This document shows positions 51,357 through 62,520 of a stretch of DNA of 64,000 nucleotides, piece by piece. The notes under the pieces were generated by a model that made no database searches, was not told the origin of the DNA, and was given only the letters and a program-made list of their open reading frames with translations. Numbering within the stretch: the first letter of the stretch is position 1; every line of letters begins with the position of its first letter. The DNA comes from Straminergon stramineum (Eukaryota; Streptophyta; Bryopsida; Hypnales; Calliergonaceae), in contig OY987263.1 of the NCBI GenBank assembly GCA_963920665.1, positions 27,144,547-27,208,546 on the forward strand, given 5' to 3'. The position numbers and the translations under genes were made by a program.

Positions 51357-51992
51357 CATGCCAATCCAAAATAGCCAACGCTCCTTCTTTTTAATGCTGT
51401 GGAGACGTACAAACCATCCTCATCATTACTTTATTTCCTTTTGTAGTGTCACATCTCTAACTACTACATCATTTTCCTTTTGGGGGTTCCAACTATTCAC
51501 ATCATTTCCTTTTTTAGGATCCCAATTGTCTTATCACTTCAACACAAGGCAAAAGTCTTAGATACAAATGGTATGCCAATTTAAAATAGCCAATACTTCT
51601 TCCTTGTAATGCAATGGAGACATAAACTAAACCATCCTAATCATCAATTCACTTCCTTTTCTAGGGTCACATCTCTAACTACATTGAATAGGGGTATTAA
51701 GGGGAACCATACTAATTAATCGACATTCCACACTATAAAGATATCTATCTTTATTGTACATCAATAGTTATTGAAGTGTCTAGGGGATGTACATCATGTT
51801 TCAAACATCTGCAATTTTCTACAATCAATCCCTTTAATTTTTTGGTCCCCTTAATACACCTATTTTAGTGTATATATCACATCACTTTCTTTTGGAGGTC
51901 CCAACTATTCACATCATTTCTTTTTTTTAGGATCCCAATTGTTTTATCACTTCAACACAAGGCAAAAGTCCTTGATACAAATTTAATAAATT
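51357..51992. repeat. direct duplication of about 215-250 bases, one copy interrupted
   Basis: The segments 51357-51570 and 51571-51992 share the ordered blocks AAAATAGCCAA, GTCACATCTCTAACTAC, CCAACTATTCACATCATTTC and TCAACACAAGGCAAAAGTC. The second copy is longer because it contains the 170-base MITE at 51691-51860. Confidence 0.75.
51691..51860 (-). mobile_element. 170-base Stowaway-like MITE (copy K2)
   Basis: The ends GGGGTATTAAGGGGAACC and GGTCCCCTTAATACACC are inverted repeats flanked by TA on each side. The reverse complement is almost identical to 63362-63531, with the same length. Confidence 0.85.
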
Positions 51993-52101
51993 AAATAATT
52001 ATTTTTGTAGAAGAATATGAGTTCATTTAGTCTCCAAGACAATTTTCTTCTCTTAATGACATCAACATCATGAAAACAATGGATAAATAGCCACATAGTT
52101 A

Positions 52102-53028
52102 ACCCCTAAGGACCAAATGTCCATTCAATAAAGACTTGAAAGCTTATTTAGGTCATGTGAAGTCAAGTTTTAATAGACGCTCTCAAAATTTTGATACAAT
52201 ATGGGAACATTCACCTCCCTTCATGGAAATTTTAAAATATCCAATCAAATACTTGAGTCAAAAGTTATATTGCCCCCTACAAATCCAATTAATTCAAGCA
52301 ATTCAACATCTTTTACTAAATTCCTCATTACTCTTGAAATTTAACATGTTAAAACTAACATGATTTAGTATGTAATTGTAAAAATTGCATTTAGCACAAA
52401 AATCTCATTCAAAGAAGAGTCAAATTGTACTAACTATATTGGGCAAGTTTTAGAAAAAAATATTAGTTTCTTCTAACTTGAAATGCTATTATCTTGAAAA
52501 TTTGTAATCTCAAAGTTCTAGCATTTTTTTCCATATATTCCAAATGTATGTATGTAAATTTTCACTGTTTGGATTTCAAATATAAAATTTTTTCACTACA
52601 TAAGAAATGACAAGTGCATTGCCAATTCACTTAAGCTCCTTCTATTGCAAGGTGATTTAGAGTAAGCTAGACTCCATATTTGCTCCTGAATTTTTGCATG
52701 AGTGTACTTAATAAGATTTGGAATTCAATGATGGAGAGACGTAAATTCATCTAGAAATAATATTTTACTCCAAGAAGGCTTAAAGTCTGTTGACCCTGAC
52801 TTTCACATGAGAAGAGTTTTTTTCCTCAGTTCAAAAATTAAAATCTTTTAGTCTACCAAGGCAAAGGGGCTAAAAATTTCCTTGCACATTTCTATAATGT
52901 TCTACCAAAATTTTATTTAGTTGAAGATAAAAATATGAAGAAATTATTTTCAATTTTAGCCAATGTACTAAAAAAGAATGACAAATTTTGACAATTTCTC
53001 TTCAAAAACACCCCAGTCCTTTTAGGGT
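52102..53028. mobile_element. ACCCCTAAGGACC-family element (copy I)
   Basis: The left end is TTAACCCCTAAGGACCAAAT. The right end, CACCCCAGTCCTTTTAGGGT, is the complement of the terminus used by the 83-base element at 25411. It is 927 bases long with no recognised frame. The right-hand TA appears mutated. Confidence 0.5.
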
Positions 53029-53754
53029 TTGATCAAGTTTATTTTAAGCCAACTTGTTTTCATCAGTCACTTGAAGAATTAAAAAAATGATGACCTCTTC
53101 ATCAAGTGAAAAACATTTACAATAAGACAAGCCTACTCCTTCACCTATTTCCTACCCATTCATATAGAAGTGTTCAACCATTAGTGTTTTGATTGCTGAC
53201 TTTAATGAAGGCATTATTGATTGTGACTTGGACATTTGCCAACTTTGTCGGCAAATAAATTACCTTGAGGGCGTGCTTGGACGGTTTATCCAAATTGGAA
53301 AACACTTTTCAAGTTTCCTGTAATTTGAATTGTTTTTGCCAAGATTCATACTATGTTTACATTTCTGTATGAATTAGACAAAGAAACTACTTTTTAGAAA
53401 TAACTTAGCAAGAAAAGGTTACTCCTAAAGAGGAAGAAAAAAATTCAAGTCCAATGTTAAAATTAGTTTTCCCAAAGTGGGAAAGTTGCCTCCTTTCCTT
53501 TTCAAGAGCCTCTCTCTCAAATTTTACTAGCCAACAATTTTGATTCTCCTCTTGTAAACATTGCACACTTCCATGTAAAATTCCAAAAAATATTTTCTCA
53601 TACAATTGGGAAAGTTTGACCAATTTTTTGTACATGGAAATCTGCCCTAAATACCACAAAATCATTTACCAAAGTGGTCTACCAATCCATTTCGAGTCCA
53701 TTTTGAGGCGAAAGTCCCACAAGGCATGGTTCAAAACTTAGAAACAGGATCAGA
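53029..53754. other. AT-rich intergenic DNA
   Basis: I see no gene in this stretch. The AT-rich sequence ends sharply where the GC-rich island of the Dof gene begins. Confidence 0.45.
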
Positions 53755-53972
53755 TGACTCACGACCTCATCCATCCATCCTTCCCTTCTCATCCATCCAC
53801 CAACCTCTTCAGTCCTTCCATCCGTCCTTTTCCTCCCCTTCTCTTGTCGTCTCCGTCAGTAGCTGACTCATGACCTCATTCATCCATTCTTTCCCTTATC
53901 ATCCATCCACCAATCCCTTCAGTTCTTCCATCCGTCCTTGTCCTCCGTCCTCTCCTTTTCGTCTCCGTCCGT
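53755..53972. repeat. tandem duplication of about 110 bases in the Dof upstream region
   Basis: Two units start GACTCACGACCTCAT (53755) and GACTCATGACCTCAT (53865). Both are rich in CATC and CCGTCC words. A short TTTTCGTCCC repeat follows at about 53975-54015. Confidence 0.85.
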
Positions 53973-55876
53973 CGCCTTTTCGTCTCTTTTCGTCCCTTTT
54001 CGTCCCTTTTCGTTGCCCATGCAATCCCACCGGATCCAAAAGCGTTGTCAGACTGGCGGATCACTCCTGCCCACATTTCCAGCTCGGACGATCTCTGCCG
54101 TCCTTCTCTCCAACGGCTCAGATCGCCCCCCCGACCCGGGTGTTCCGAACTCGCCTGGCCACAAGCTTCCTCTGCCTTTTGGCTTGTGGCGCAGGCGACG
54201 CGCAGTTCCATGCATCCAGAGCCATGCGTTTCCAGAGACCATTGTGGGCCAGATCGTCTCGCCTAGTAAAACTGAACTGAATCCACTCAGCCGCAAACCA
54301 AAAACCTTTTCTCTTTACAGTTTTCCGCAGCGATCACGGGAGCCAAGTTGCAGCAGAAACAGGGGCAGGGGCAGCAGCAGCAGTCGCAGCAACAGAAGCT
54401 GTGAATATGCAATTGGGGATGATCGGCAATGAACAAAAGAGAAAGAGAGAACAAGAGAAAGAGATAGAGAGAGACACGGGGTTTACTTTGATTGTGTTGA
54501 GAGATTGGAGTGCCGGGATTGGGAACCCCAGGTGATGCGATGCAGTGGAAACCCATTTGAAGGTTTCTCCCTCTGACGAACGTAGTAGCTTCCAATTTGC
54601 AAGTTATGCCCAGACCCGAAATTCCTCTCGGTCTTGAGTGTTTTTTAGCTTTGGCTTGTTTGAAATCTGATGCGTTGATGGGTTTGTTTTTTTCTCCCCT
54701 TTGATTTTTCTGTTTTTTTCTGTTTTGTTGAGGTGAAGTGGACGATCTGATGTTGGGAACTGGTAGAGTTCCACGCGTGTGTTTGGTTTTGAAATCCACC
54801 ATGATGTCGTGTTTTTCTTTGGTTGATTAGGGTGTTCTTTTCTTGTTCTTTTCTTTGGAAAGTGGGTCGAGGTATGAGATTTAGTTTAGGAGATCGAGGG
54901 TAGGGCTTTGTAGTGGAGTTCAGGGTGAGATATTGTTTTTGAGGACTTTTTTTTTAGTTGAAGGAAACTCGTCGATTTTTATGGTTTTGGTAGTAAGTGA
55001 GTGGATGAGTGATGTTTCTACATCATCGTATGTGTTGCAGCGACTTTTGTGCAGGCCATTACGGCAAGTGTTTTGGACCCCGGTTTGGTCTCTCTTTCTG
55101 CCGAAAATATATTACATTGAATATTATTTTGGCTGAAATTTGAGGGACAGTAAAGGGATGTTCATTTGAGATTTGTAAGGTTAGGGAAAATCCGGGGAAA
55201 CATTGTGAGGAGGAACCAAAACGTGAGGATAGATTTGAAGGTGTCCGCTGGTGGTAGAGTTCTGGTAACCTATATTTATTTGAGAGTTTGAACGGGATGG
55301 TCTTTTTGGAATACCCAGATGTGAGGCTCATTTAGCAGTGTGCTACACAAGCATTTGAATCAAGATCATGTGATCAGTTTGTAGGAAACTCTCTTGTCGA
55401 TGGGTTACAAAAGCTGCATAGTAATCCATCTTGACCCGAGTATTAGAGGGATGAGATCTTGCAGTAGTTGATGAACGGATGGATGTTATGGATGCGAAAT
55501 TTTCGAAATGGTGTGCTATGGCCAGTATGATACCATGTATTTTTGGCATGTAGTAGTAGAATGGGTTAGGATGTGTGGAAGTTGGATTCTTGTTCATGTC
55601 TAATTCGTTTGGATTTTCTGCAGGTTTTTGTAATAATCTCGAGCATATTTTATTTGTGAATATGTGAGAAAGTGAAGCAACGCCATGACTACTGACGGAG
55701 GCGATTGTGCTCTTATCGGGTCGTGAAGAAAATGCATGTCTCTGACGAGGCCTGTGCCATTTAGTTCGTGAAGGTTGGTGTGGGAAGTGGTGGTGTTGCT
55801 TATGGTCAAAGCGAAAGAGAACATTGGGTGCAAGGATGATTAATCTCTAGAGAGAATCCAGGAACGAGGGTATGAA
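53973..55876 (+). promoter_or_regulatory. promoter and leader region of the Dof gene
   Basis: This GC-rich stretch of about 1.9 kb precedes the Dof ATG. A purine-rich run near 54430-54475 could be 5' UTR. A plausible leader intron runs from the donor CCCAG/GTGATG near 54532 to the acceptor TCTGCAG near 55623. Both sites are inference from consensus. Long minus-strand open frames here are low-complexity shadows. Confidence 0.35.
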
Positions 55877-57875
55877 ATGGATACCTCATCTCATGGTCCC
55901 GGGGTTGACGATGCCAAGGTTCCGAAGCGTGCTGTTACTTCGCCAGGAAGGGATGATCCAGTGCCACAAACAGTTGCTAGTGCTCCTGCTTTGTTGAGTC
56001 TTACTGACGAGGGGAAGAAGGAGGCCGTTACAGGGCAAGAGAAGTCACTGCAGCAGCGAAAACCTGTTTTGAAGAAGCCGGACAAAGTGGCACCCTGTCC
56101 ACGGTGTGACAGTTTAGACACCAAGTTCTGTTACTACAACAACTACAACGTGAACCAGCCCCGCCACTTCTGTAAAAGCTGCCAGAGGTATTGGACTGCG
56201 GGGGGTACGTTGAGGAATGTTCCTGTGGGAGCAGGGAGAAGGAAGAACAAACACGGCAGCTTGCAAGCTCGTCATGGAGCGCTGCCTGAACAACAGGTGA
56301 GGTTGGAGCCATCTCTAGGGGTGGTGGCGCAGCCCAGGCCGAGGAGCCAGTCTGTTCCAGACCAAATCTCTCCCCCGCTTGCCTCGAGCTCCAGCGACCG
56401 CAGCAGCCAAGAAAGGGGGGTGTCTTCTGGAGCTGTCACTCATGCTAGCTCTGTACATAATGCCGAAGCTGCGAGACGACAATACATTCCTGGTACCATA
56501 CGGATATCCCTGAAACTATCGCACGGCTTTTTTCAGCTTGAATTTGTGTACCACCGTGCGTCTTATTGTGCTGATTTTGCCTCTAGGTTCTTCTGGAATA
56601 TGCTACTTCGCGATTTCATAGCTCTTTGGATGTGCTCTTTCCTGGTCATGGGTGCAGAAGAATGGACAGATGCAGGGTATGCTTGTAAAGCATCTCCTTG
56701 ACATGTTTGTTTACATTCTCTTTGCAATAGAGCCTCAGACGAGCGTATCAGCATGTGTCCGATTTTCGGCATAGCTTCTTCTTGAGGATACCACTTCAAA
56801 TTTTTCTTGGCCATTTGATGATTTGGTCTTTCTGCCTGGTAATTTTCCTGGGAGCACTTATAGTGCATGGTTTGATCAATTATAGTGCATGCTTGTATAC
56901 CTACTCCTGGACATATTTTTTGATATCCTCTTTGCAACAGAGCCCCAGGCGAGCATATCAAGCGACCACGGAGGGAGCCGGTTGCACAATGCAGAGCATG
57001 GTGCCAGTTGTGACCCTGAGGCGGAGAAGGAGGACTGTGCAGAGGTCTGCACAAGTTCCGCTCCAGGGTATTCGTCTGAGATGGATGGAGCAGCCCCAAC
57101 TGCGCAGGAAGTGCAGTCGACGATCCGAGCTCCAGTTGCAACGACACTGCAACCGGTGGTTTCAGGTGTTGTACGAGGATTGGGAGTTTTAGACGGATCC
57201 GTCTGGACCGCAGCCCCTGCTCCTTTCGGACTGTTCAACGGCTCCTGGCCCTTCGGCTACAACGTTGGATGGAGTGGTCCATCTCCAGGGACCCCCGGCA
57301 CTCCCATTTGTCCACCGGGAGGAGCGTTAGTGGCCTGCCAGCCAGCAGTGGGTGGCATTACAACATGGCCAGCGCCACCGAATGGTCTGGCATTACCAAC
57401 ATGGCCAGGCGTTTGCTGGGGGTCGACTCTCATTCCTGGGATGCCGCCAGGGCTAGTCGGGTCTCCATGGATGTCACCCGGCTGGGGTGGAGGCTGGAGC
57501 ATGCCATGGGCAGGACCGCCAGAAGCTGCCGCTGCGGCTTCAGCTTCCATGCAGGCGGCTGCTGCAGCAGCCGCACCTTCCACTCCCTCCGTTTCAAACA
57601 GGTTACCAATTCGACCAGTTTTGAGCAAGCATCCACGCGACGGGCTGGAGCTCGAGAGGGTGGAAAGCTCCCTTTGGGTTCCCAAGATGGTGAGGCTCGA
57701 GGACCCCGGCAGCATTCCTCGAAGCTCGGTTTGGACTGCTGTAGGGGCAGACAATCGGTTGGACGCACCTGGAAGCAATTTCAAAGCCTTTCTTCCGGTG
57801 CGCAATAACAACAACGACAAAGCTCCTTCTGTCACCTCATCAGGTGATATTAAGAAGCGGACCGTGGGATCATGA
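55877..57875 (+). CDS. Dof zinc-finger transcription factor, CYCLING DOF FACTOR type
   Basis: The ATG at 55877 opens a frame with a full Dof domain at residues about 70-126. Zinc ligands are C74, C77, C99 and C102 (CX2CX21CX2C), followed by the basic RRKNKH arm; Dof proteins bind AAAG cores in DNA. The second exon (from about 56941 to the TGA at 57873-57875) carries a W/G/P-rich part, a poly-Ala stretch, then SKHPRD and [15 protein letters not shown]...SSVW. The last resembles the C-terminal block of CDFs that binds GIGANTEA/FKF1 in Arabidopsis. The role is probably transcriptional control in daylength or clock responses, by family. The first exon's end is uncertain: a donor at 56492/56493 joins in phase to 56941 (about 516 residues), while the stronger CAG/GTGAGG at 56296/56297 needs an acceptor at 56949 (about 448 residues). 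The intron contains a 210-base tandem duplication that copies the 3' splice site. Confidence 0.85.
56568..56962. repeat. tandem duplication of about 210 bases across the Dof 3' splice site
   Basis: The block TTTGCAATAGAGCCTCAG at 56721 recurs as TTTGCAACAGAGCCCCAG at 56931. The sequences leading up to each also align, for example GATTTTGCCTCTAGGTTCTT with GATTTTCGGCATAGCTTCTT. The units are diverged, so the event is not recent. Confidence 0.6.
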
Positions 57876-58990
57876 CACTCTCCAGCTGCTCAAACTAAAA
57901 AGTAGGTCTAAATGGTGCCAGTATTACTTGCTATAGTTTCCCATCGTTTTTTGACATATATCCGTGAAATCTCCCTCCCGGAGTTTCACACGGGCTCTTT
58001 GAACATGGTTTCAACTGTCACTGGTATGTGTTTTGGATTGGACCTGCTGATATTGTGCAATGCTATCCGTTTTCCCTTTCGTTTACCTGCCAGTAATTGA
58101 TGTACGTTCTAATATATACTACTAGAGGTGTTTTCTACTCACTTGTACATGCTGTCAGTAGTATTTGGTGGATAACTGTGCGGTGGATTTTTGAGGTAAT
58201 ATTCTTCGAACTCAATCCCTGTTAGATTGTCTATGAATCATTGCATAGAGATGTTATGGTAGGTACGTAGTTACCTCCTGATACACGTGTGCTCCGACAT
58301 ACCGTCCCTCTAATCAATGAGTAAATGCGCGGTCGTTGGTCTATTGCCCGACAGGCTGGTGTTGCAATTTGACTTGGAATATGTACAGAGATAGTGAGAA
58401 ATCCCAAGAGGAAAGTCGGCCTCGCTCGCTGCTGTTTTTTACTTTCGTGACAATCGGAGGGCGCTTTTTATCAACTTCACTGTTGGTGTTGGACGCTGGT
58501 TTAAGTTATGACTTACTCCAGGGCCCGACGGAGCTTTGCTTCTGTGTAAGAGTTTCCTAGCACCCTTCTACTCTTGTCCTAGGTTTCGATGTAACAGTGG
58601 TTTCAGTGACATTGGATTGCTTGAGGATCTTTTGGACAACAACATGAAAAGAATCTTTGCCTCAATTCATGCGGAGATCGATTATGGAGAAGATTCTCTT
58701 TATGGTGCTGTCTAATAGTGCTTGAAACATTTCAATTCCTTGAAAATCATCTTATGATTGAGTTCTACCACGTGCTTGACACCTTGTCTGCTCTTGTTAT
58801 CGTCTTAGCATTTGTGCCTTTTGCCGAATATTAGAGATGAAGCGTTTTGTGTAGCCATGTTAATGCTTGCATTGTTGTTAGTAAATTTCAGTACAGAACA
58901 GAGAATTATTTCTATCATTGTTTCATCACCTGTATGTTATATTGTTTGAAGAATAAAAGCTTTTCTAGTGTGTAGCTCTGTGCAACCGTG
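57876..58990 (+). terminator. Dof 3' UTR with polyadenylation signal
   Basis: After the stop codon the GC-rich character fades gradually. An AATAAA hexamer at 58952-58957, in GAAGAATAAAAGC, is the best candidate cleavage signal and gives a 3' UTR of about 1.1 kb. Confidence 0.4.
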
Positions 58991-59813
58991 CAATGCAGGC
59001 ATACGAAATGGCATGTTGTACTTGCATTCATCTTACCCTCGTGAGTGATGATGAGGCTTCCTGCTTGATGCAGGGAGAATGGTGGATGGACCCAGGAGAT
59101 TTGGTTTGGGAAGTATTTTATAGCCAGTCTGAAAGACTGATTTTAGTAATCATGGCTAGAAAATGATTACTAGAGGAGTGGTTTTTCATGTACAGATTTA
59201 CCATTTTCATGCAAACTTAGATGTTGGTATTCGCTGTTCTAACCACCTGTGCTTGTCAGCACAATTGCAATATATGAACCATGGCTGATCCCCAAATTTT
59301 GTAGGAAACAACTGAGACATCAATGGAGTGTATTTGCTAGTAACTGGATGTAATGAAAAAGGCACCAATTCACAAGTGAGCGAATGCAAGCTTGTTCAGT
59401 TCATCGATATCTGCCAATTGCACAATCATGAGAGATATCACGCATCATGGGATTATGTGAGAAGAATCACTTATTGAAGTTTAGTTGAAATTACGTGCAA
59501 ATTATCACCCACCTTCCATGGAGAGTATGGATAACTAGTTTGTGTAACCTACAAAGGAGTCCTGATTTAGAAGTTCAAGTGAAAAAGGCCATATTCAACT
59601 TTTGATTCAATCTTCAATGAAAAGTGACGATTCAGAGCTCTTGATTAAGGAAATCAGTCCTCACTGATATCCTGTCCAAGCCAGTTGCACATTCATGACC
59701 GAATAAATAGCCACCAAACGTACAAAGTGGAACGTAATTCTGAAAGTGTTCATCAATGTGACATATAATTGTGAAATGTATTCGGACTTCCAACGTTCGG
59801 GTTGAATTTTGAG
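58991..59813. other. spacer between convergent genes
   Basis: This is the interval between the Dof 3' end and the stop codon of the minus-strand gene. A short minus-strand open frame (59632-59817) partly overlaps the last exon in a different frame and is probably chance. Confidence 0.45.
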
Positions 59814-62168
59814 TCATGCTTCCGCAGGTATCCGTCGCAGCAGGAAATCACAAACGTCGTTTCCTCTAGCGAGAGTGGTGGGTCGTTGAAACTCAACTCC
59901 ATGTTTCTGTGGTATTAACTGATCGAACCTGCACCAGAATGCAAACGGTAAGATTTATTTTGACGGAGAAATTTATTTTGACGGAGAAATTTATTTTGAC
60001 GGTAAAATTTGTGCTCTGTTCAACATTAACTCACCCTGGCCATAGGACAACTAAGGTAGAGGATGCTTAAATCGTTAAAAACATGATACCCTCTCCAACA
60101 GCAACTCATCTGTTCATACAATTTGTTGTCCATACCGGTATTAGCAAGCGGTGTTTGCATGACTCGTCTGTGGCCACTCTGAAGGGAAATGAAATTGTAT
60201 ACTTGTACTTACAGCCGTTATAGGGATCTACAATCTCCCACTTTGAATGGCATAAGAAATTCGTACATGGTGATAAAACGTTGACCTCAACAGATTTGGC
60301 TCTTGTATCCAAAGTGATCTCTCCATAGCTCTATACCGATCTCCCAAAAATCTTACTCCTGATTAAAATGCTTAAATTGACGAAAATAGTGTCCTGTAAC
60401 TTACTGTCAGCATCAGACACAATTAAAGATTACATAGTCATGCAATTCCATGGAAGACTTACCACATGCTATCCAAGGCACAAAAGATGGGCGTCAATTC
60501 TGGGTTGCCTTCTGCTGTAAAAACAGAATGGTAGAGACAACGACGTACTCTTGCTCTATGAAAACTGCATGCAGCAACTTCCATCGTGTCAGTGCAATTG
60601 AATTCCTTCAAAATGTACTAATATTTTTGAACGAACTCACAGACTGGCGAGCTGTGTGGTGAACAAGTAGTATTAGACTGCACCATATATGCAGCGAACA
60701 CCTTCCAAAAATATCCGTCGTATATAGAGGTTTGACGACCGAAATTTTTGGCAGGCTTTCAAACTTGAAAACTCTATGATACAGGAAGTGAATGATGCTT
60801 ACTCAGGCTTTTCATAATGCTCGACCACAAAAGCTTTGCCGAAGTCGGTTTCCATGTGCTTCAGCCCTTTGGACACGAGCCGGAACTTGTCGAAGCTCAG
60901 AAGCAAGGCAATCCTCTGAGCGACACCCACCGCCGCTGCAGTGCTCTCACCAACAGGCTTCCTTATGATTTCGATCACCTTCTCGTGGTCGTTCTTGAAC
61001 CATGGCAGCAAAGTTTGATACGTTCCTTGAACCAAACAAGCTATCTTGGATTGACATTCCAACACAGATCATCGAGTACAGAGCATTACTTGTCTCATCA
61101 CAGCAGCACCTTATAATAATATCAAAACAGCTATGTTCCAGAGATGAATGGACAGAGACGAATATGACACTTCTATTTGCTATGAAAATGCCCATTTGAA
61201 TTTCACAAATGAAAATGTTGGGTGCGATGAGGGTTGTACTAAGTGAAATGCCATGTTAACTTCGGATATTCTCAACATGGTATTTTGTGATAACTCCATG
61301 CATGAACATAGGTCTGTTTGATGAAAATCCAAAGTGAATTTGGGAGTATGAGCTTGTTTCATTTGTTCAAATATAAAATCTTCTATTGCTAAATTATATG
61401 CCCATTCACAATGGACCTCTCATGTGGCCAAAGTAGGTGTCTACAGCCCACGCACTTAGACTACGAATAACTCACTCCATTTGAATCAAAACTATCTGGT
61501 CAATTCTCTCAATTCAATTGCTACTATTTTTCTCATTTCACATTCAAGTACTTTCAACCCAAAGTTTAAATTGCCACACTCTGGTGCGGTTACCTCACCG
61601 ACAAAAACTGCAAACGAATTGGCAATAGGTTTCTTCCCATCGAATTCACAACTAGGTGACAGGTGATACATACTTGTAGATGAGTGGAAGCTCGGTTGTC
61701 AACAGCCAAGGCGGCATGCCTCTGTATCCCCGATTGACGAAGTTCCTCAATTCGTTCCACAACAGCGACCTCCCTGCCATGGAGATGTGGATACTCCCTG
61801 TTTGCGAAAACAAAACAAACTCCACAGGTGGATACAAAATCTCCACCAAATGCCATCCCAAAACTTAATATCATTCTAACCAGAACCCCAATTCAACCAT
61901 TGCTAAGGTACAAAATGGTAAGTAAATGCGGTTTTGACCTTCGTAAACCCTAATTCCAACCTTAATTGGTAGACTGCACATAATTGTCAAAATCTCAATC
62001 TTCACATGAAATTTCGGAAAAATAAAATAAAATAAATTGGAAACAGATGATTGCTTGTTACTTGAGACAGTTGGTGAGGGAGTTCAGGAACGCCTTCCGA
62101 GGCAGGCCCTCCATGTAAACTTCCGCAGATTTGGTCACCCATTGCCACACGCTCTCCCTCCACCGCAT
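59814..62168 (-). CDS. L-2-amino-thiazoline-4-carboxylate hydrolase-like protein, five exons
   Basis: Exons in order are 62168-62062, 61797-61674, 61044-60803, 60555-60463 (start could be 60564) and 59928-59814. Every intron is GT-AG and all phases agree, giving about 226 residues with one frame and a terminal TGA. The N-terminal half is helical-looking (PRKAFLNSLT, REVAVVERIEELRQ, ASTHLQIACLVQGTYQTLLP). The second half carries RRCLYHSVFTAEGNPELTPI, then FCALD and TTLARGNDVCDF. These match my memory of ATC hydrolase-like proteins (Pfam ATC_hydrolase), where a Cys-x-x-Tyr segment, ELTP..C..D and a final GG/N-D-x-CDF recur. Bacterial members open the thiazoline ring of ATC on the way to L-cysteine; the plant role is unknown to me. 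The ATG at 62168 follows an in-frame stop, but an extra upstream exon is possible. No transit peptide is evident. An AT-rich 18-base tandem repeat lies in the last intron. Confidence 0.7.
59955..60009. repeat. 18-base tandem repeat in an intron
   Basis: The unit ATTTATTTTGACGGAGAA, or a close variant, occurs three times in the fourth intron of the minus-strand gene. Confidence 0.85.
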
Positions 62169-62520
62169 TCCTTGAACCAAACAGATGGGATCTCGTCGCC
62201 TTCAGCTCACAAATCTCTCTATGCAAGTGGAAAATTGTGCGCAAGGCCACTGCGATTTGCAACGAACACTCCGAAGTCTTGCGGAGTGAGAGTGGCGATC
62301 ATGGTCTTATTGCAGCATTCACAGAGGTCGAAGTATTGTAATTTAGTGTGGACATGGAGAATTAGTATTTACAGTGGTGGCCGTCAGGGTCAAGGAACCA
62401 ATGGATACACTGGATCGGTGACGTGGACGCCAAGTTGCCAGCAGCTGCTCAGAAGAGGTTGGGAAATTGTTACCCTTTTTTCACTTGCAATTTATTTGCA
62501 ATTTATTGGCTCTAGATGAG
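62169..62520 (-). promoter_or_regulatory. 5' leader of the hydrolase-like gene with a short upstream frame
   Basis: A 27-codon frame runs from ATG 62302-62300 to TAG 62221-62219 on the minus strand and begins MIATLTPQDFGVFVAN. It could be an upstream ORF, or part of an earlier exon whose donor I could not place. A TGA in the main frame separates it from the ATG at 62168. Confidence 0.35.

Noticed and set aside
54287..54802. 171-codon minus-strand frame upstream of the Dof gene
   Set aside because: Low-complexity complement of a leader region rich in AG and poly-T, with no motif.
57257..57835. 192-codon minus-strand frame opposite Dof exon 2
   Set aside because: Shadow of a GC-rich exon whose plus-strand frame carries the CDF motifs.
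60450..60662. Plus-strand open frame over exon 4 of the hydrolase-like gene
   Set aside because: The minus strand here carries the family motif and correct splice sites, so the plus-strand frame is a shadow.
62002..62262. 86-codon minus-strand frame covering exon 1 of the hydrolase-like gene
   Set aside because: It is out of frame with the segment that reads WVTKSAEVYMEGLPRKAFLN and joins in phase to the next exon.
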